Of a stretch of DNA of 32,300 nt, positions 7,568-16,406 are shown in pieces (position 1 is the first letter of the stretch; every line of letters begins with the position of its first letter). The stretch covers positions 1 through 32,300 of the forward strand of contig JAADDR010000150.1 in assembly GCA_013153865.1 (NCBI GenBank), in the 5' to 3' direction. Position numbers and translations under genes: made by a program. This DNA is from Chlorobiota bacterium. Lineage in GTDB: Bacteria; Bacteroidota; Bacteroidia; Bacteroidales; JAADGE01. The notes below the pieces were generated by a model, which was not told where the DNA came from, did no database searches, and saw only the letters and a list, made by a program, of their open reading frames with translations.

Positions 7568-10435
7568 CTACATATAATCTTCAACAGGGTCGCAGGTGCA
7601 CATTAAATGCCTGTCGCCGTAGGCGTCGTCTATTCTGCCTGTCGGAATTTGAAATTTATTTTCTCTGATATGCGGCAACGGATATGCGGCTTGTTCCCTC
7701 GAATAAGGATGTTCCCAATTATCCGAAATTAAAGACTGCTCGCTGTGAGGAGCATTTTTAAGAACATTATCGGTCTTATCGGCTTTTCCGTTTTTAATAT
7801 CCTGAATTTCGTTGTAAACGGAAATCATTGTTTCTATAAATCTGTCGGCTTCGGCTTTTGATTCGCTTTCGGTAGGTTCAACCATTAAAGTTCCGTGAAC
7901 CGGAAACGACAGGGTAGGAGCGTGAAATCCGTAATCCATAAGACGTTTTGCTATGTCAACCTCGCTTATTCCGGCTTCTTGTTTAAAATTGCGACATTCC
8001 AAAATCATTTCGTGAGCCACGTATCCTGTTTCGCCGCTGTAAACTATGTTGTAGTATTTTTTAAGCGAAGCTGCTATGTAGTTTGCGTTTAATATTGCCG
8101 TTTCGGTAGATTTAAGCAAACCTTCTTTGCCGAGCATTTTAAGGTATCCGTGAGTTATCGGCAAAATGCTTGCACTTCCGTATGGTGCGGCGGTTATTGC
8201 TCTTACGGCTTTTTTGCCTCCTGTTTTTACCGCAACATGCCCGGGCAGGAAGTCCGCAAGGTGTTTTGCAACGGCAACGGGTCCTACACCCGGACCGCCG
8301 CCTCCGTGAGGAACGGCAAAAGTTTTATGCAGATTAAGATGACATACGTCGGCACCTATGGTTGCGGGATTTGTTATTCCGGCTTGTGCGTTCATGTTTG
8401 CTCCGTCCATGTAAACCTGTCCTCCGTATTTGTGTATAATGTCGCACATTTCGGTTACTTTACTTTCAAAAACTCCGTGCGTGGAGGGATAGGTTATCAT
8501 AAATGCCGCAAGAGTGTCTTTATTTTCTTCCGCTTTTGCTTTTAAATCTTCGGTATCTATATTCCCGTTCTCGTCGCATTTTACGACAGTAACGTTCATG
8601 CCTGCCGCTACCGCACTTGCGGGATTTGTGCCGTGTGCCGAAGACGGTATTAAAACCGTTTTGCGTTGTTTTTGATTTCGGCTTAAATGATATGCGCGAA
8701 TAATCATTAATCCGGTGTATTCGCCCGTTGCACCCGAATTAGGTTGAAAAGTAATGTCGTCGAATCCCGTAACTTCAAGCAAATCGTGTTTAAGTTCTTC
8801 GATTATTTGCATATATCCCTTAACCTGATTTTTCGGAACAAACGGATGTATTTCGCCGAGCAGAGGGCTGCTTAAAGGCATCATCAGTGTTGCCGGGTTC
8901 AGTTTCATTGTGCAGGAACCCAAAGAAATCATAGAGTGGGTGAGAGATAAATCTTTGCGTTCGAGTTTTTTTATGTAGCGCATCATTTCCGTTTCCGAAC
9001 GGTATTTTTTAAAAACGTCCTGTTGTAAGAATGAATCTTTTCGAAGATATTTTTTATCGAAATAAATACCGGTTTTTATTTCTTTTTGATATTCCGGTTC
9101 TTTTCCGCCGGCAAGAGCAAATATACGCAACAGGCGGTTGATGTCGGCGATGTTTGTTGTTTCGTCGATACTTATGCTTATTTCGTCGTTCGGAATGTAT
9201 CCGAGATTTACTTTCTTTTTTAGAGCTATTTTTTTAAGTTCTTTTATATTTACGTTTTCCGGAAGGGAAATTTTAAGGGTATCGAAGAAGTCGGTGTTTT
9301 TTTGTTTATATCCGAGTTTTTTAAGTTTTTCGGATAAAGTAAAAGCTTTTGAGTGAATTTCGGTTGCGATGTTTTTAAGACCTGCTTCGCCGTGATATAC
9401 GGCATACATCCCTGCCATTACGGCTAAAAGCGCTTGTGCCGTGCAGATGTTTGAAGTTGCTTTTTCTCTTTTTATGTGCTGCTCGCGAGTTTGTAAAGCC
9501 ATACGGTATGCTTTATTTCCGTGAACATCTTTAGATACTCCTATTATGCGACCGGGAATTTTGCGTTTAAATTTTTCGCTTGTCGCAAAGTATGCGGCAT
9601 GCGGACCTCCGTATCCCACGGGTATTCCCAATCGTTGGGTTGACCCGACGACAATGTCGGCGCCGAGTTTTGCCGGCGGCGTAAGAATTGCCAAACTTAA
9701 AATATCGGCAATTACGGTAAGTAAAAGACCTTTTTCGTGCAGTTTATCGGCAAATCCCGAAAAATCGGTAATCCGGCCGTCGGCACCGGGATATTGAACA
9801 ACGGCTCCGAAAACTTTGTCATGAATTTCGAAAGTTTTAAAATCGCCTGTTTCTATGACGATGTCGAGCGGTTCGGCTCTGCCGATTAATACGTCGAGAG
9901 TTTGCGGAAAGATGTTGTTATCGACAAAAAATACGTTTTTGCCGTTTTGTATGTCTTTACGGCTGCGATTGTTTGCCGTCATTATCATTGCTTCGGCTGC
10001 TGCCGATGCTTCGTCGAGCAAAGATGCGTTTGCAAGTTCGCAACCCGTAAGTTCCGTTATTACGGTTTGAAAATTCAGCAGTGCTTCGAGTCTGCCTTGC
10101 GATATTTCGGCTTGATAAGGCGTGTATGAAGTGTACCATGACGGGTTTTCGAAGATATTTCTCCAAATTACCGCCGGAGTAACGGTATTGTAATATCCTT
10201 GTCCGATATATGTTTTAAAAATTTTATTTTTTGAGAGTATTTTCGATATGTATTTTTGATATTCGTATTCGCTCATCGCTTTGTCGAGTTCCGGTTCTTT
10301 TTTAAGAAGAATATTATCCGGAACGGCTTTGCGTATAAGTTCTTTTACGGAGGAAACTCCTATTACTTCGAGCATTTCTTTTATATCTTTTTCGTTCGGT
10401 CCGATATGGCGATGAACAAATTCGGATGTTTGCAT
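7568..10435 (-). CDS. gcvP: glycine dehydrogenase (decarboxylating), P-protein of the glycine cleavage system
   Basis: The P-protein decarboxylates glycine using pyridoxal phosphate and passes the aminomethyl group to the lipoyl arm of GcvH. The 955-residue length is that of the fused one-chain form, with N-terminal (about 1-435) and C-terminal (about 450-955) halves both present. The PLP lysine is K704 in CHLNLHKTFAVPHGGGGPG, followed by the usual Gly-rich loop. The N-terminus (FVHRHIGPNEKDIKEML) and the PYGSASILPITHGY segment are typical. No gcvT, gcvH or lpd is nearby, so the system is dispersed in this genome. The upstream region has only an imperfect -7 match (TATCTTTA at 10483-10476), and I see no glycine riboswitch. 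Confidence 0.97.
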   Translation of the reverse strand: MQTSEFVHRHIGPNEKDIKEMLEVIGVSSVKELIRKAVPDNILLKKEPELDKAMSEYEYQKYISKILSKNKIFKTYIGQGYYNTVTPAVIWRNIFENPSWYTSYTPYQAEISQGRLEALLNFQTVITELTGCELANASLLDEASAAAEAMIMTANNRSRKDIQNGKNVFFVDNNIFPQTLDVLIGRAEPLDIVIETGDFKTFEIHDKVFGAVVQYPGADGRITDFSGFADKLHEKGLLLTVIADILSLAILTPPAKLGADIVVGSTQRLGIPVGYGGPHAAYFATSEKFKRKIPGRIIGVSKDVHGNKAYRMALQTREQHIKREKATSNICTAQALLAVMAGMYAVYHGEAGLKNIATEIHSKAFTLSEKLKKLGYKQKNTDFFDTLKISLPENVNIKELKKIALKKKVNLGYIPNDEISISIDETTNIADINRLLRIFALAGGKEPEYQKEIKTGIYFDKKYLRKDSFLQQDVFKKYRSETEMMRYIKKLERKDLSLTHSMISLGSCTMKLNPATLMMPLSSPLLGEIHPFVPKNQVKGYMQIIEELKHDLLEVTGFDDITFQPNSGATGEYTGLMIIRAYHLSRNQKQRKTVLIPSSAHGTNPASAVAAGMNVTVVKCDENGNIDTEDLKAKAEENKDTLAAFMITYPSTHGVFESKVTEMCDIIHKYGGQVYMDGANMNAQAGITNPATIGADVCHLNLHKTFAVPHGGGGPGVGPVAVAKHLADFLPGHVAVKTGGKKAVRAITAAPYGSASILPITHGYLKMLGKEGLLKSTETAILNANYIAASLKKYYNIVYSGETGYVAHEMILECRNFKQEAGISEVDIAKRLMDYGFHAPTLSFPVHGTLMVEPTESESKAEADRFIETMISVYNEIQDIKNGKADKTDNVLKNAPHSEQSLISDNWEHPYSREQAAYPLPHIRENKFQIPTGRIDDAYGDRHLMCTCDPVEDYM

Positions 10436-10546
10436 GGATTTTTGTTTTAAATAACGTGTTAAAAATTTTGCGGTGTAAAGATAAAAAGTTTGTTGATATT
10501 ATTTTTTGATATTTGTCATAAAACGGATATTTAAGAGCATATTATT

Positions 10547-11182
10547 TCAGCTTAAAAAAGGGTTATGTCTTTTTTCGAAACCGATTTCCGTTTCGGGACC
10601 GTGTCCGGGGTAAACGATAAAATCGTCGGGTAAAGCAAAAAGTTTTGTTTTTATGCCGGATATAAGTGTGTCGTAATCTCCTCCGGGCAGGTCGGTTCGT
10701 CCGATGCTGCCTTTAAAAAGCACGTCGCCGACTACGGCAAATTTATCGGCGGGCGAATAAAATACAAGACTTCCGGCAGTATGACCGGGGACGTGTAATA
10801 TTTTCAGTTCGGAATATCCGAATTTTACGGTGTTGTTTTCGTCTAAAAAATGTTTTACGGGATACGGTTTTTCCATTTTTATTCCGTAAAGGTTTGCGGC
10901 ATTTACCGAGTTTTCGATATTAAAGACTTCGTCTTTATGTGCTTCGGTATCGAGATTAAAATTGTCGGCAACGAATTTGTTTCCGAAAACGTGGTCGAGG
11001 TGGCAATGTGTGTTTAGAAGTTTGACGGGTTTAAGATTTTTTGATTTTATGAAGTCGAGCAGATAATTTTGTTCTTGTTTGTTGTTGCAAGCGGGGTCTG
11101 TTATCACGCATTCTTTTGATTTGTCGGAAATAACGTATGTGTTTACTTCGAAAGTGCTGAATATTAAGCGGTGTATTTTCAT
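10547..11182 (-). CDS. MBL-fold hydrolase, glyoxalase II-like
   Basis: This 211-residue metallo-beta-lactamase-fold enzyme has the full binuclear metal set: THCHLDH with H59, H61, D63 and H64, then PGHTAGS with H134, GDVLF with D153 and PGHGPETEIG with H194. The length and motif spacing fit the short YcbL/GloB-like group, which lacks the C-terminal substrate domain of classical glyoxalase II. Hydrolysis of a glutathione-type or other thioester is therefore plausible but unproven. It is read in the same direction as gcvP, 111 bases upstream of it. Its upstream side is the heptamer-repeat region. Confidence 0.85.
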   Translation of the reverse strand: MKIHRLIFSTFEVNTYVISDKSKECVITDPACNNKQEQNYLLDFIKSKNLKPVKLLNTHCHLDHVFGNKFVADNFNLDTEAHKDEVFNIENSVNAANLYGIKMEKPYPVKHFLDENNTVKFGYSELKILHVPGHTAGSLVFYSPADKFAVVGDVLFKGSIGRTDLPGGDYDTLISGIKTKLFALPDDFIVYPGHGPETEIGFEKRHNPFLS

Positions 11183-11199
11183 TTTTGAGGTTTTGATGT

Positions 11200-11241
11200 T
11201 TGAAACTTGAAACTTGATATTTGAAATTTGGAACTTGAAAT
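11200..11241 (+). repeat. heptamer tandem repeat block 1, TTGAAAY x6
   Basis: Six consecutive 7-base units in register read ttgaaac, ttgaaac, ttgatat, ttgaaat, ttggaac, ttgaaat. The block starts 18 bases upstream of the hydrolase start. Bases 11208-11226 recur exactly at 11367-11385. Confidence 0.8.
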
Positions 11242-11263
11242 TCGGAGGGAAAGTTAGATAAAA

Positions 11264-11340
11264 ATTATGAATTATGAGTTATGAATTATGAGTTATAAAT
11301 TATGAATTATGAATTATAAATTATAAGTTATGAATTGTGA
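11264..11340 (+). repeat. heptamer tandem repeat block 2, RTTATRA x11
   Basis: Eleven consecutive 7-base units fill 77 bases. Nine of the eleven are attatga, gttatga or attataa, and the variants are gttataa and attgtga. No reading frame uses them. The unit length equals that of the flanking blocks although the unit sequence differs. Confidence 0.85.
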
Positions 11341-11351
11341 GGATTGTTTTT

Positions 11352-11386
11352 TTGAAATTTGAGATTTGAAACTTGATATTTGAAAA
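11352..11386 (+). repeat. heptamer tandem repeat block 3, TTGAAAY x5
   Basis: Five 7-base units read ttgaaat, ttgagat, ttgaaac, ttgatat, ttgaaaa. They are of the same type as block 1 and share an exact 19-base segment with it. The block ends about 90 bases before the fucose synthase start. Confidence 0.8.
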
Positions 11387-11475
11387 ACTTATGTAAGAAT
11401 TGCGGGTTATATTTTTATTTAGAAAGATAAGAAATTTTTGTTTATTTTGAATTTTTGGAAAAAGTTACTTAAAAA

Positions 11476-12585
11476 ATGGATGTAAATACAAAAATATACG
11501 TTGCCGGAAGCGGCGGTTTGGTAGGAAGTGCGATAGTTCGTAATTTAGAATCGAAAGGATATAAAAATCTTGTTTTTACTCCTCATTCCGAGTATGATTT
11601 AAGAAATCAAAATACGGTAAGAGATTTTTTCGAGAGGGAAAAACCGGAAGTTGTATTTACGGCGGCGGCAAAGGTTGGCGGAATAGTTGCGAATAATACT
11701 TACCGTGCGGAGTTTATTTACGATAATCTTCAAATTCAGAATAATATAATTCATCAATCTTATTTAAGCGGCGTAAAGAAGTTGCTTTTTTTGGGGAGTT
11801 CGTGTATTTATCCGAAGAACAGTCCGCAACCGATGAAAGAAGAATATTTGCTTACTTCGGAGCTTGAATATACCAACGAACCGTATGCTGTTGCGAAAAT
11901 TGCCGGCATAAAAATGATTGAGAGTTATAATTTGCAATACGGTACTGATTTTTTGGCGGTTATGCCTACCAATTTATACGGATATAACGATAATTTTGAT
12001 TTGGAGAAATCTCATGTTTTGCCGGCATTAATCAGAAAAATGCATCTTGCAAAAGCTCTTAATGAAGATGTTTTTTGTTTTATACGTCAGGATTTGAACA
12101 AAATGCCGGTAGAAGGTATAGACGGAAGTGCGGAAAAAGCCGATATAGTGAGAGTGTTAAAAAAATACGGTATAAGTAAAAATAAAGTTGTGCTTTGGGG
12201 CAGCGGAAAACCTCGCAGGGAATTTTTGCATGCCGACGATTTAGCCGATGCTTGTGTTTATATTGCCGAAAATATCGACTTTGAAGATATTCTGAAAAAG
12301 AATTTTAATATTGAAAATCCGGAATTTCCTTTAACGGATAAAGAGGTAAGAAATACTCATATCAATATAGGAACCGGAAAGGATATTTCGATAAAAGAGC
12401 TTGCAGAATTGATAAAAAATGAAGTGGTAGAGTTTAACGGCGAAATAGTTTGGGATGAGAGCATGCCCGACGGAACATATCAAAAATTGCTGGATGTAAG
12501 TAAATTGCGCGAATTAGGATGGAGTGCGAAGACGGATTTTTTAAGCGGATTAAAAGATGTTTATCAAAAATATAAGCAATATTAA
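11476..12585 (+). CDS. fcl: GDP-L-fucose synthase
   Basis: This enzyme is a bifunctional epimerase/reductase turning GDP-4-keto-6-deoxymannose into GDP-L-fucose for surface glycans. It is an extended short-chain dehydrogenase of 369 residues. The NADP motif is GSGGLVG at 11-17, the catalytic Ser lies in GSSCIYP (107-113, with C110 the usual second catalytic residue), and the YxxxK pair is Y137/K141. The WGSGKPRREFLH substrate loop is present. It is longer than the roughly 320-residue enterobacterial enzyme because of an insert at about residues 195-230 and another at about 268-285, as I recall for Bacteroides homologues. The partner gmd is not adjacent. It converges on the propeller gene with only 6 bases between the stops. 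Confidence 0.93.
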   Translation: MDVNTKIYVAGSGGLVGSAIVRNLESKGYKNLVFTPHSEYDLRNQNTVRDFFEREKPEVVFTAAAKVGGIVANNTYRAEFIYDNLQIQNNIIHQSYLSGVKKLLFLGSSCIYPKNSPQPMKEEYLLTSELEYTNEPYAVAKIAGIKMIESYNLQYGTDFLAVMPTNLYGYNDNFDLEKSHVLPALIRKMHLAKALNEDVFCFIRQDLNKMPVEGIDGSAEKADIVRVLKKYGISKNKVVLWGSGKPRREFLHADDLADACVYIAENIDFEDILKKNFNIENPEFPLTDKEVRNTHINIGTGKDISIKELAELIKNEVVEFNGEIVWDESMPDGTYQKLLDVSKLRELGWSAKTDFLSGLKDVYQKYKQY

Positions 12586-12591
12586 GAAGAT

Positions 12592-15500
12592 TTAGTCGGT
12601 ATGTATTCTTAATCCTATAACCAGAATATCGTCAACCTGTTCCAGATTACCTTTCCATGTGTTAATAACTCTTTTTAAGATGTTTTTTTGTTCTCTCATC
12701 GGTTTTTCGTAATTGTTAAGCAGCAGGTGCCTGAATCTTCTGTATTTGAATTTTTTTTCGTCCGGTCCGCCGAACTGGTCCACGTATCCGTCTGAAAACA
12801 GATATATGGCATCTCCTTCTTCTACGTTAATGAGGTGATTTGTAAAAGTTCCGTATGTAAGATAGTTTGCGGGTGAAACGGAAAATCTGTCTCCTTTTAT
12901 TTCGGTAATTTTATCGTCTCTTATTAAGAACATTTGGTTCATAGCCCCCGCAAATTCCACTATGTTTTCCATTTTGTGCAATGCTATAAGACTTATATCC
13001 ATACCGTCTTTGAGTTTGTGTCCTTGGTCTTCGTTTCGGAACATTGCGTAAATGCCTCTGTTAAGATGGTCTAAAATTTTAGACGGGGTATTAATGCCTG
13101 ATTCGGTAATATTTCGCAGCAGGTCAAGTCCGATTATAGACATGAATGCTCCCGGAACGCCGTGTCCGGTGCAATCGACGGCGGCAATGAATATTTTGTC
13201 TTCCGTTTCTTCTATCCAGTAAAAATCGCCGCTTACTATTTCTTTTGACATAAACAGGACAAACGAATCCGGTATTATTTTTCTTATTTGGTCTTTTGTG
13301 GGCAGCAGAGCGTTTATAATTCCGGATGCGTATCGCATGCTTTCGGCAATGTTGTTATTTTTTACGGCAAGCAGTTCTTTTTGCTTTTCTACTTCTCTGG
13401 CTACGGTTTGTTTTTCGTGCAATATACGGTTTTCTTTTCTTATTTCGCGATTATAGAGTAAGAACCCGCCTCCTATTATTGATGAGAATATTAAGATGTA
13501 TATTATGTATGCTCCGGTTGTAAGCCACCACGGAGACGAAATAATAATTTTAATTACCGTAGGTTCGGGGTTCCATACGTTGTCGCTGTTGGCTCCCAGT
13601 ATTTGAAAGGTGTATGTTCCGGGAGCAAGCTGAAAAAAGTTTATAAAGTTGTTGTGCCCGAGATATGTCCATTCGGCATTAGATTCTTTTATTCGGTATT
13701 TGAAACTGTTTTTTGCCGGAAAAGTATATTCGGGGACTGCAAAATGTATGTCGAAACTGTTTTGGTTGTATGTAAGTTTTACGGTTTTTCGGGTTCCGAG
13801 CAGAACTTCTTTTTTTCCTTTTTTAGTGTGTTTGTAGAAATGTGTAATAACGGGTTTCGGAGCATATGTGTTCTTTTTTATTTTATTCATTTTAAGAGAG
13901 TTGAGTCCTTTTACTCCTCCCCAAAAAAGTTCGTTGTTTTCGTCAATGTAAGCTGCGTTTATGTTAAATTCGTATCCTTGCAGGTTATCTTCGGTAGAGA
14001 AATTTGTTACTTCTTCCGTTTTAGGATTAAATTTTATTATTCCTCTGTTTGTGCTCATCCAGAGATTTTTGTATTTGTCTTCCAGTATTGTGTAAATAAA
14101 ATCGTTGCTGAAACCGTGGCTTTGCGATGTGTAATATTTAAAGGAATCGGATTCGGGGTTATATTTGTTCAGACCTGTTCCGGTGCCTACCCATATTATT
14201 GAGTCTGAACTTTCGAAAACCGTAGGTACTATGTTATTGCTTATTTTACCGTTTTCTTTGGTATAGTTTGTAAATATTCCTGTTTCGGGGTTGTATTTGC
14301 TGAGTCCGTAAAGTGTAGCTATCCAATAATTTCCCGATGAGCTTTTTATTATTTTGAATGTTTCGTTGTCTGCAATTCCGTTACCGAAGTCTTTTTTTGT
14401 AAATTCCGTTATTTTGTTGTTTTCGTATTTAAGTAATCCTTTATAAGTTGCAAACCATATAATGTTACCGTCGAAAAGTATATCCGATAATCGTGTTCCG
14501 GCAAAAAACCGGTCGAAATTTTTACCGGTAAATTTATTAAACGGGATAAATTTTTTTTGTTTTACGGAATATATAACCGGTCCTTCGGCTGTTCCCGTCC
14601 AGATGTTTCCGTCGGGGCTTTTTACTATGCAAAATATGTTGTTGTCTGTAAGTCCGGAGTTGTGTTTGTAGAATTGTTTTACTTTACCTGTTTTTCTGTA
14701 AAAGAGGTTTAGTCCGTATCCTCGTGTTCCGAGCCATATTATGTCGTTTTTAACGTCGTGATAAACGGCGGATATTGTATTTGAAGAAAAATTAAGGTTG
14801 TTGTTTTTATCTTTTCTGTATAGTTCGAAGTTTGTTTTTTTAGTGTTTATTTTAAAAATTCCGAAATCCGTCGAGAGCCAAATTAATCCTGAGGGGTCTT
14901 TAAATATGTTTGAGATGTTGCCTATTTTTATTTCGTCGTATATGTAATCTTCGAGATTTATTTTTTGAAAGTCTCCCGTTCCGTTGTTACAGTATAATCC
15001 GGTAAGTCCGCCTATTCTGATAATATGAGATTCGTCAACATATATTGATTGTATTTGCGTAAAGTTTGTTTTGGTTTTATATTCCGTAAATTTATTGTTT
15101 TTTGTATCGAAAAGGTATAGTTTGTCTTTAGAACCTGCCCATATTTTATTTTTATTTTCGCAAAATACGGCGTATATTTCGTTATTTGCATCAGGCAGCG
15201 GGTTGTATTTGAATACCGTAAATTTTTTTTGTTTTTTGTTGAATTTTACCAGTCCTCCGGCAGATCCCGTCCATAAATTTTCGGAATCGTCGGCTAAACG
15301 GAATATGTCGAATACGCCTCCGGTAATGTCTGAATTGTTTTTTGTTATTCGGTATTCGAAAAATTCGTTATTGTTTCGGTCGTATTCTATTATGCTGTTG
15401 TAAGTTCTTATCCAAACGGTTCCGTTTTTGTCTGCCGCAACAGCTTTTATGTTTGTCGAATATGTTGAATTTTTGCTTTGTTTGTTTTTAAGTATTTCGT

Positions 15501-15858
15501 AAAATTTGTTTGTTTTGCAGTCGTAATATTCCAAGCCGTTGTTATTAACAATCCAAACTGTAGAGTCTTCGGCGGGGCAGAGGTCGATAATAAAGTTATC
15601 GGATAAAGATTGTTTGTCTGCGGGGTCTTGTCTGAAGACCGTAAAGTCATATCCGTCGAATCTGTTTAATCCGTCTTGTGTTCCTATCCAAATGTATCCT
15701 GTTTTGTCGCGGCAGATGTCCGTAGTAAAAGATTGCGAGAGTCCGTCGCTTATTTTGTAATGTTGTATGCTGAGCGATTTATTTTGAGAATATGAATATC
15801 CGGTTACGAAAAACGCGTAAAAACATATGAGTATGTATCGTTGTAAGTATTTTTTCAT
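12592..15858 (-). CDS. two-component-type propeller receptor with SpoIIE serine phosphatase domain
   Basis: This 1088-residue membrane protein has a signal peptide (to about residue 24), then repeated propeller blades of the reggie type (IWIGTQDGLNRFDGYDF is the hallmark first blade) up to about residue 665, and a Y_Y_Y domain at about 695-770 containing FKYRIKESNAEWTYLG. One membrane helix follows at about 778-801, then a short coiled coil, then a SpoIIE-type PP2C phosphatase at about 850-1085. The phosphatase metal residues are seen in SGDFYW (D878), DCTGHG (D895), DGMDIS (D951) and the final DD (about 1076). There is no histidine kinase domain. It most likely senses a periplasmic ligand and dephosphorylates a Ser/Thr-phosphorylated partner, perhaps an anti-sigma antagonist; the partner is not in view. 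It is the third gene of a tight minus-strand unit. Confidence 0.9.
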   Translation of the reverse strand: MKKYLQRYILICFYAFFVTGYSYSQNKSLSIQHYKISDGLSQSFTTDICRDKTGYIWIGTQDGLNRFDGYDFTVFRQDPADKQSLSDNFIIDLCPAEDSTVWIVNNNGLEYYDCKTNKFYEILKNKQSKNSTYSTNIKAVAADKNGTVWIRTYNSIIEYDRNNNEFFEYRITKNNSDITGGVFDIFRLADDSENLWTGSAGGLVKFNKKQKKFTVFKYNPLPDANNEIYAVFCENKNKIWAGSKDKLYLFDTKNNKFTEYKTKTNFTQIQSIYVDESHIIRIGGLTGLYCNNGTGDFQKINLEDYIYDEIKIGNISNIFKDPSGLIWLSTDFGIFKINTKKTNFELYRKDKNNNLNFSSNTISAVYHDVKNDIIWLGTRGYGLNLFYRKTGKVKQFYKHNSGLTDNNIFCIVKSPDGNIWTGTAEGPVIYSVKQKKFIPFNKFTGKNFDRFFAGTRLSDILFDGNIIWFATYKGLLKYENNKITEFTKKDFGNGIADNETFKIIKSSSGNYWIATLYGLSKYNPETGIFTNYTKENGKISNNIVPTVFESSDSIIWVGTGTGLNKYNPESDSFKYYTSQSHGFSNDFIYTILEDKYKNLWMSTNRGIIKFNPKTEEVTNFSTEDNLQGYEFNINAAYIDENNELFWGGVKGLNSLKMNKIKKNTYAPKPVITHFYKHTKKGKKEVLLGTRKTVKLTYNQNSFDIHFAVPEYTFPAKNSFKYRIKESNAEWTYLGHNNFINFFQLAPGTYTFQILGANSDNVWNPEPTVIKIIISSPWWLTTGAYIIYILIFSSIIGGGFLLYNREIRKENRILHEKQTVAREVEKQKELLAVKNNNIAESMRYASGIINALLPTKDQIRKIIPDSFVLFMSKEIVSGDFYWIEETEDKIFIAAVDCTGHGVPGAFMSIIGLDLLRNITESGINTPSKILDHLNRGIYAMFRNEDQGHKLKDGMDISLIALHKMENIVEFAGAMNQMFLIRDDKITEIKGDRFSVSPANYLTYGTFTNHLINVEEGDAIYLFSDGYVDQFGGPDEKKFKYRRFRHLLLNNYEKPMREQKNILKRVINTWKGNLEQVDDILVIGLRIHTD

Positions 15859-15877
15859 TAATGATATTTAAAAGAGC

Positions 15878-16384
15878 TTATTCGAAAATTATTAGTACTT
15901 CGTTTTTTTCGACAGAGTTACCTTTTTCTGTTTTAATGTCTTTTATTGTTAAATCGTGTTCCGCTTTCAGATTATTTTCCATCTTCATAGCTTCTAATAC
16001 GAGTAAAGTATCTCCTTGTTTCACAAAATCGCCTTTTTTTACCGGAATATTTACCACTAATCCGGGCATAGGAGCTTTAAGTTCTTTTTTTGCTTGTCCG
16101 GATTTGCTTTTAATTCCCATTGTTTTGAGCATCCGGTCTAATTCGTCCGTAAGAGTTACGTCGTATTTTTTGTTGTTTATTTTCAGTTTAACGTTTTTTG
16201 TATCCGTATTTATGTCGGTTATCGTAACTTTGTATGAAACATTATCGGATATGACGTGAAGAGAATGTTCTGTTTCTTTTTCTATATCGAGGATGAAATT
16301 TTTGTCGTTAATTTTGCCTTCCGATAAATTGTTGTTCGAAAATTCTATTTTATATTCTTTGTCGTTAATTTTAGCCGTAAGCAT
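15878..16384 (-). CDS. biotin carboxyl carrier-type protein
   Basis: This 168-residue protein has a C-terminal biotinyl domain (about 100-168) with APMPGLVV and EAMKMEN, where K134 is the expected biotinylated lysine. The N-terminal 95 residues form a separate, charged, beta-rich segment as in carrier subunits of acyl-CoA carboxylases and sodium-pumping decarboxylases. In relatives the carrier usually lies next to a carboxyltransferase (mmdA-like) and a biotin carboxylase. Neither is here, so the enzyme partners must be encoded elsewhere. It starts 22 bases after the Crp/Fnr gene and ends 19 bases before the propeller gene, suggesting cotranscription. Lipoylation instead of biotinylation is unlikely given the AMKM motif. 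Confidence 0.9.
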   Translation of the reverse strand: MLTAKINDKEYKIEFSNNNLSEGKINDKNFILDIEKETEHSLHVISDNVSYKVTITDINTDTKNVKLKINNKKYDVTLTDELDRMLKTMGIKSKSGQAKKELKAPMPGLVVNIPVKKGDFVKQGDTLLVLEAMKMENNLKAEHDLTIKDIKTEKGNSVEKNEVLIIFE

Positions 16385-16406
16385 TTGTTTTAAATTTAGT
16401 TGAATT

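Noticed and set aside
10436-10546. Glycine riboswitch upstream of gcvP
   Set aside because: The gap is only 111 bases and shows no tandem aptamer-like hairpins.
11200-11386. Possible CRISPR array
   Set aside because: The repeats are contiguous 7-base units without unique spacers, and no cas gene is present.
13603-14202. 199-codon plus-strand frame
   Set aside because: It is antisense to the propeller-phosphatase gene, Cys/Phe-rich, and an artefact of the real gene's codon pattern.
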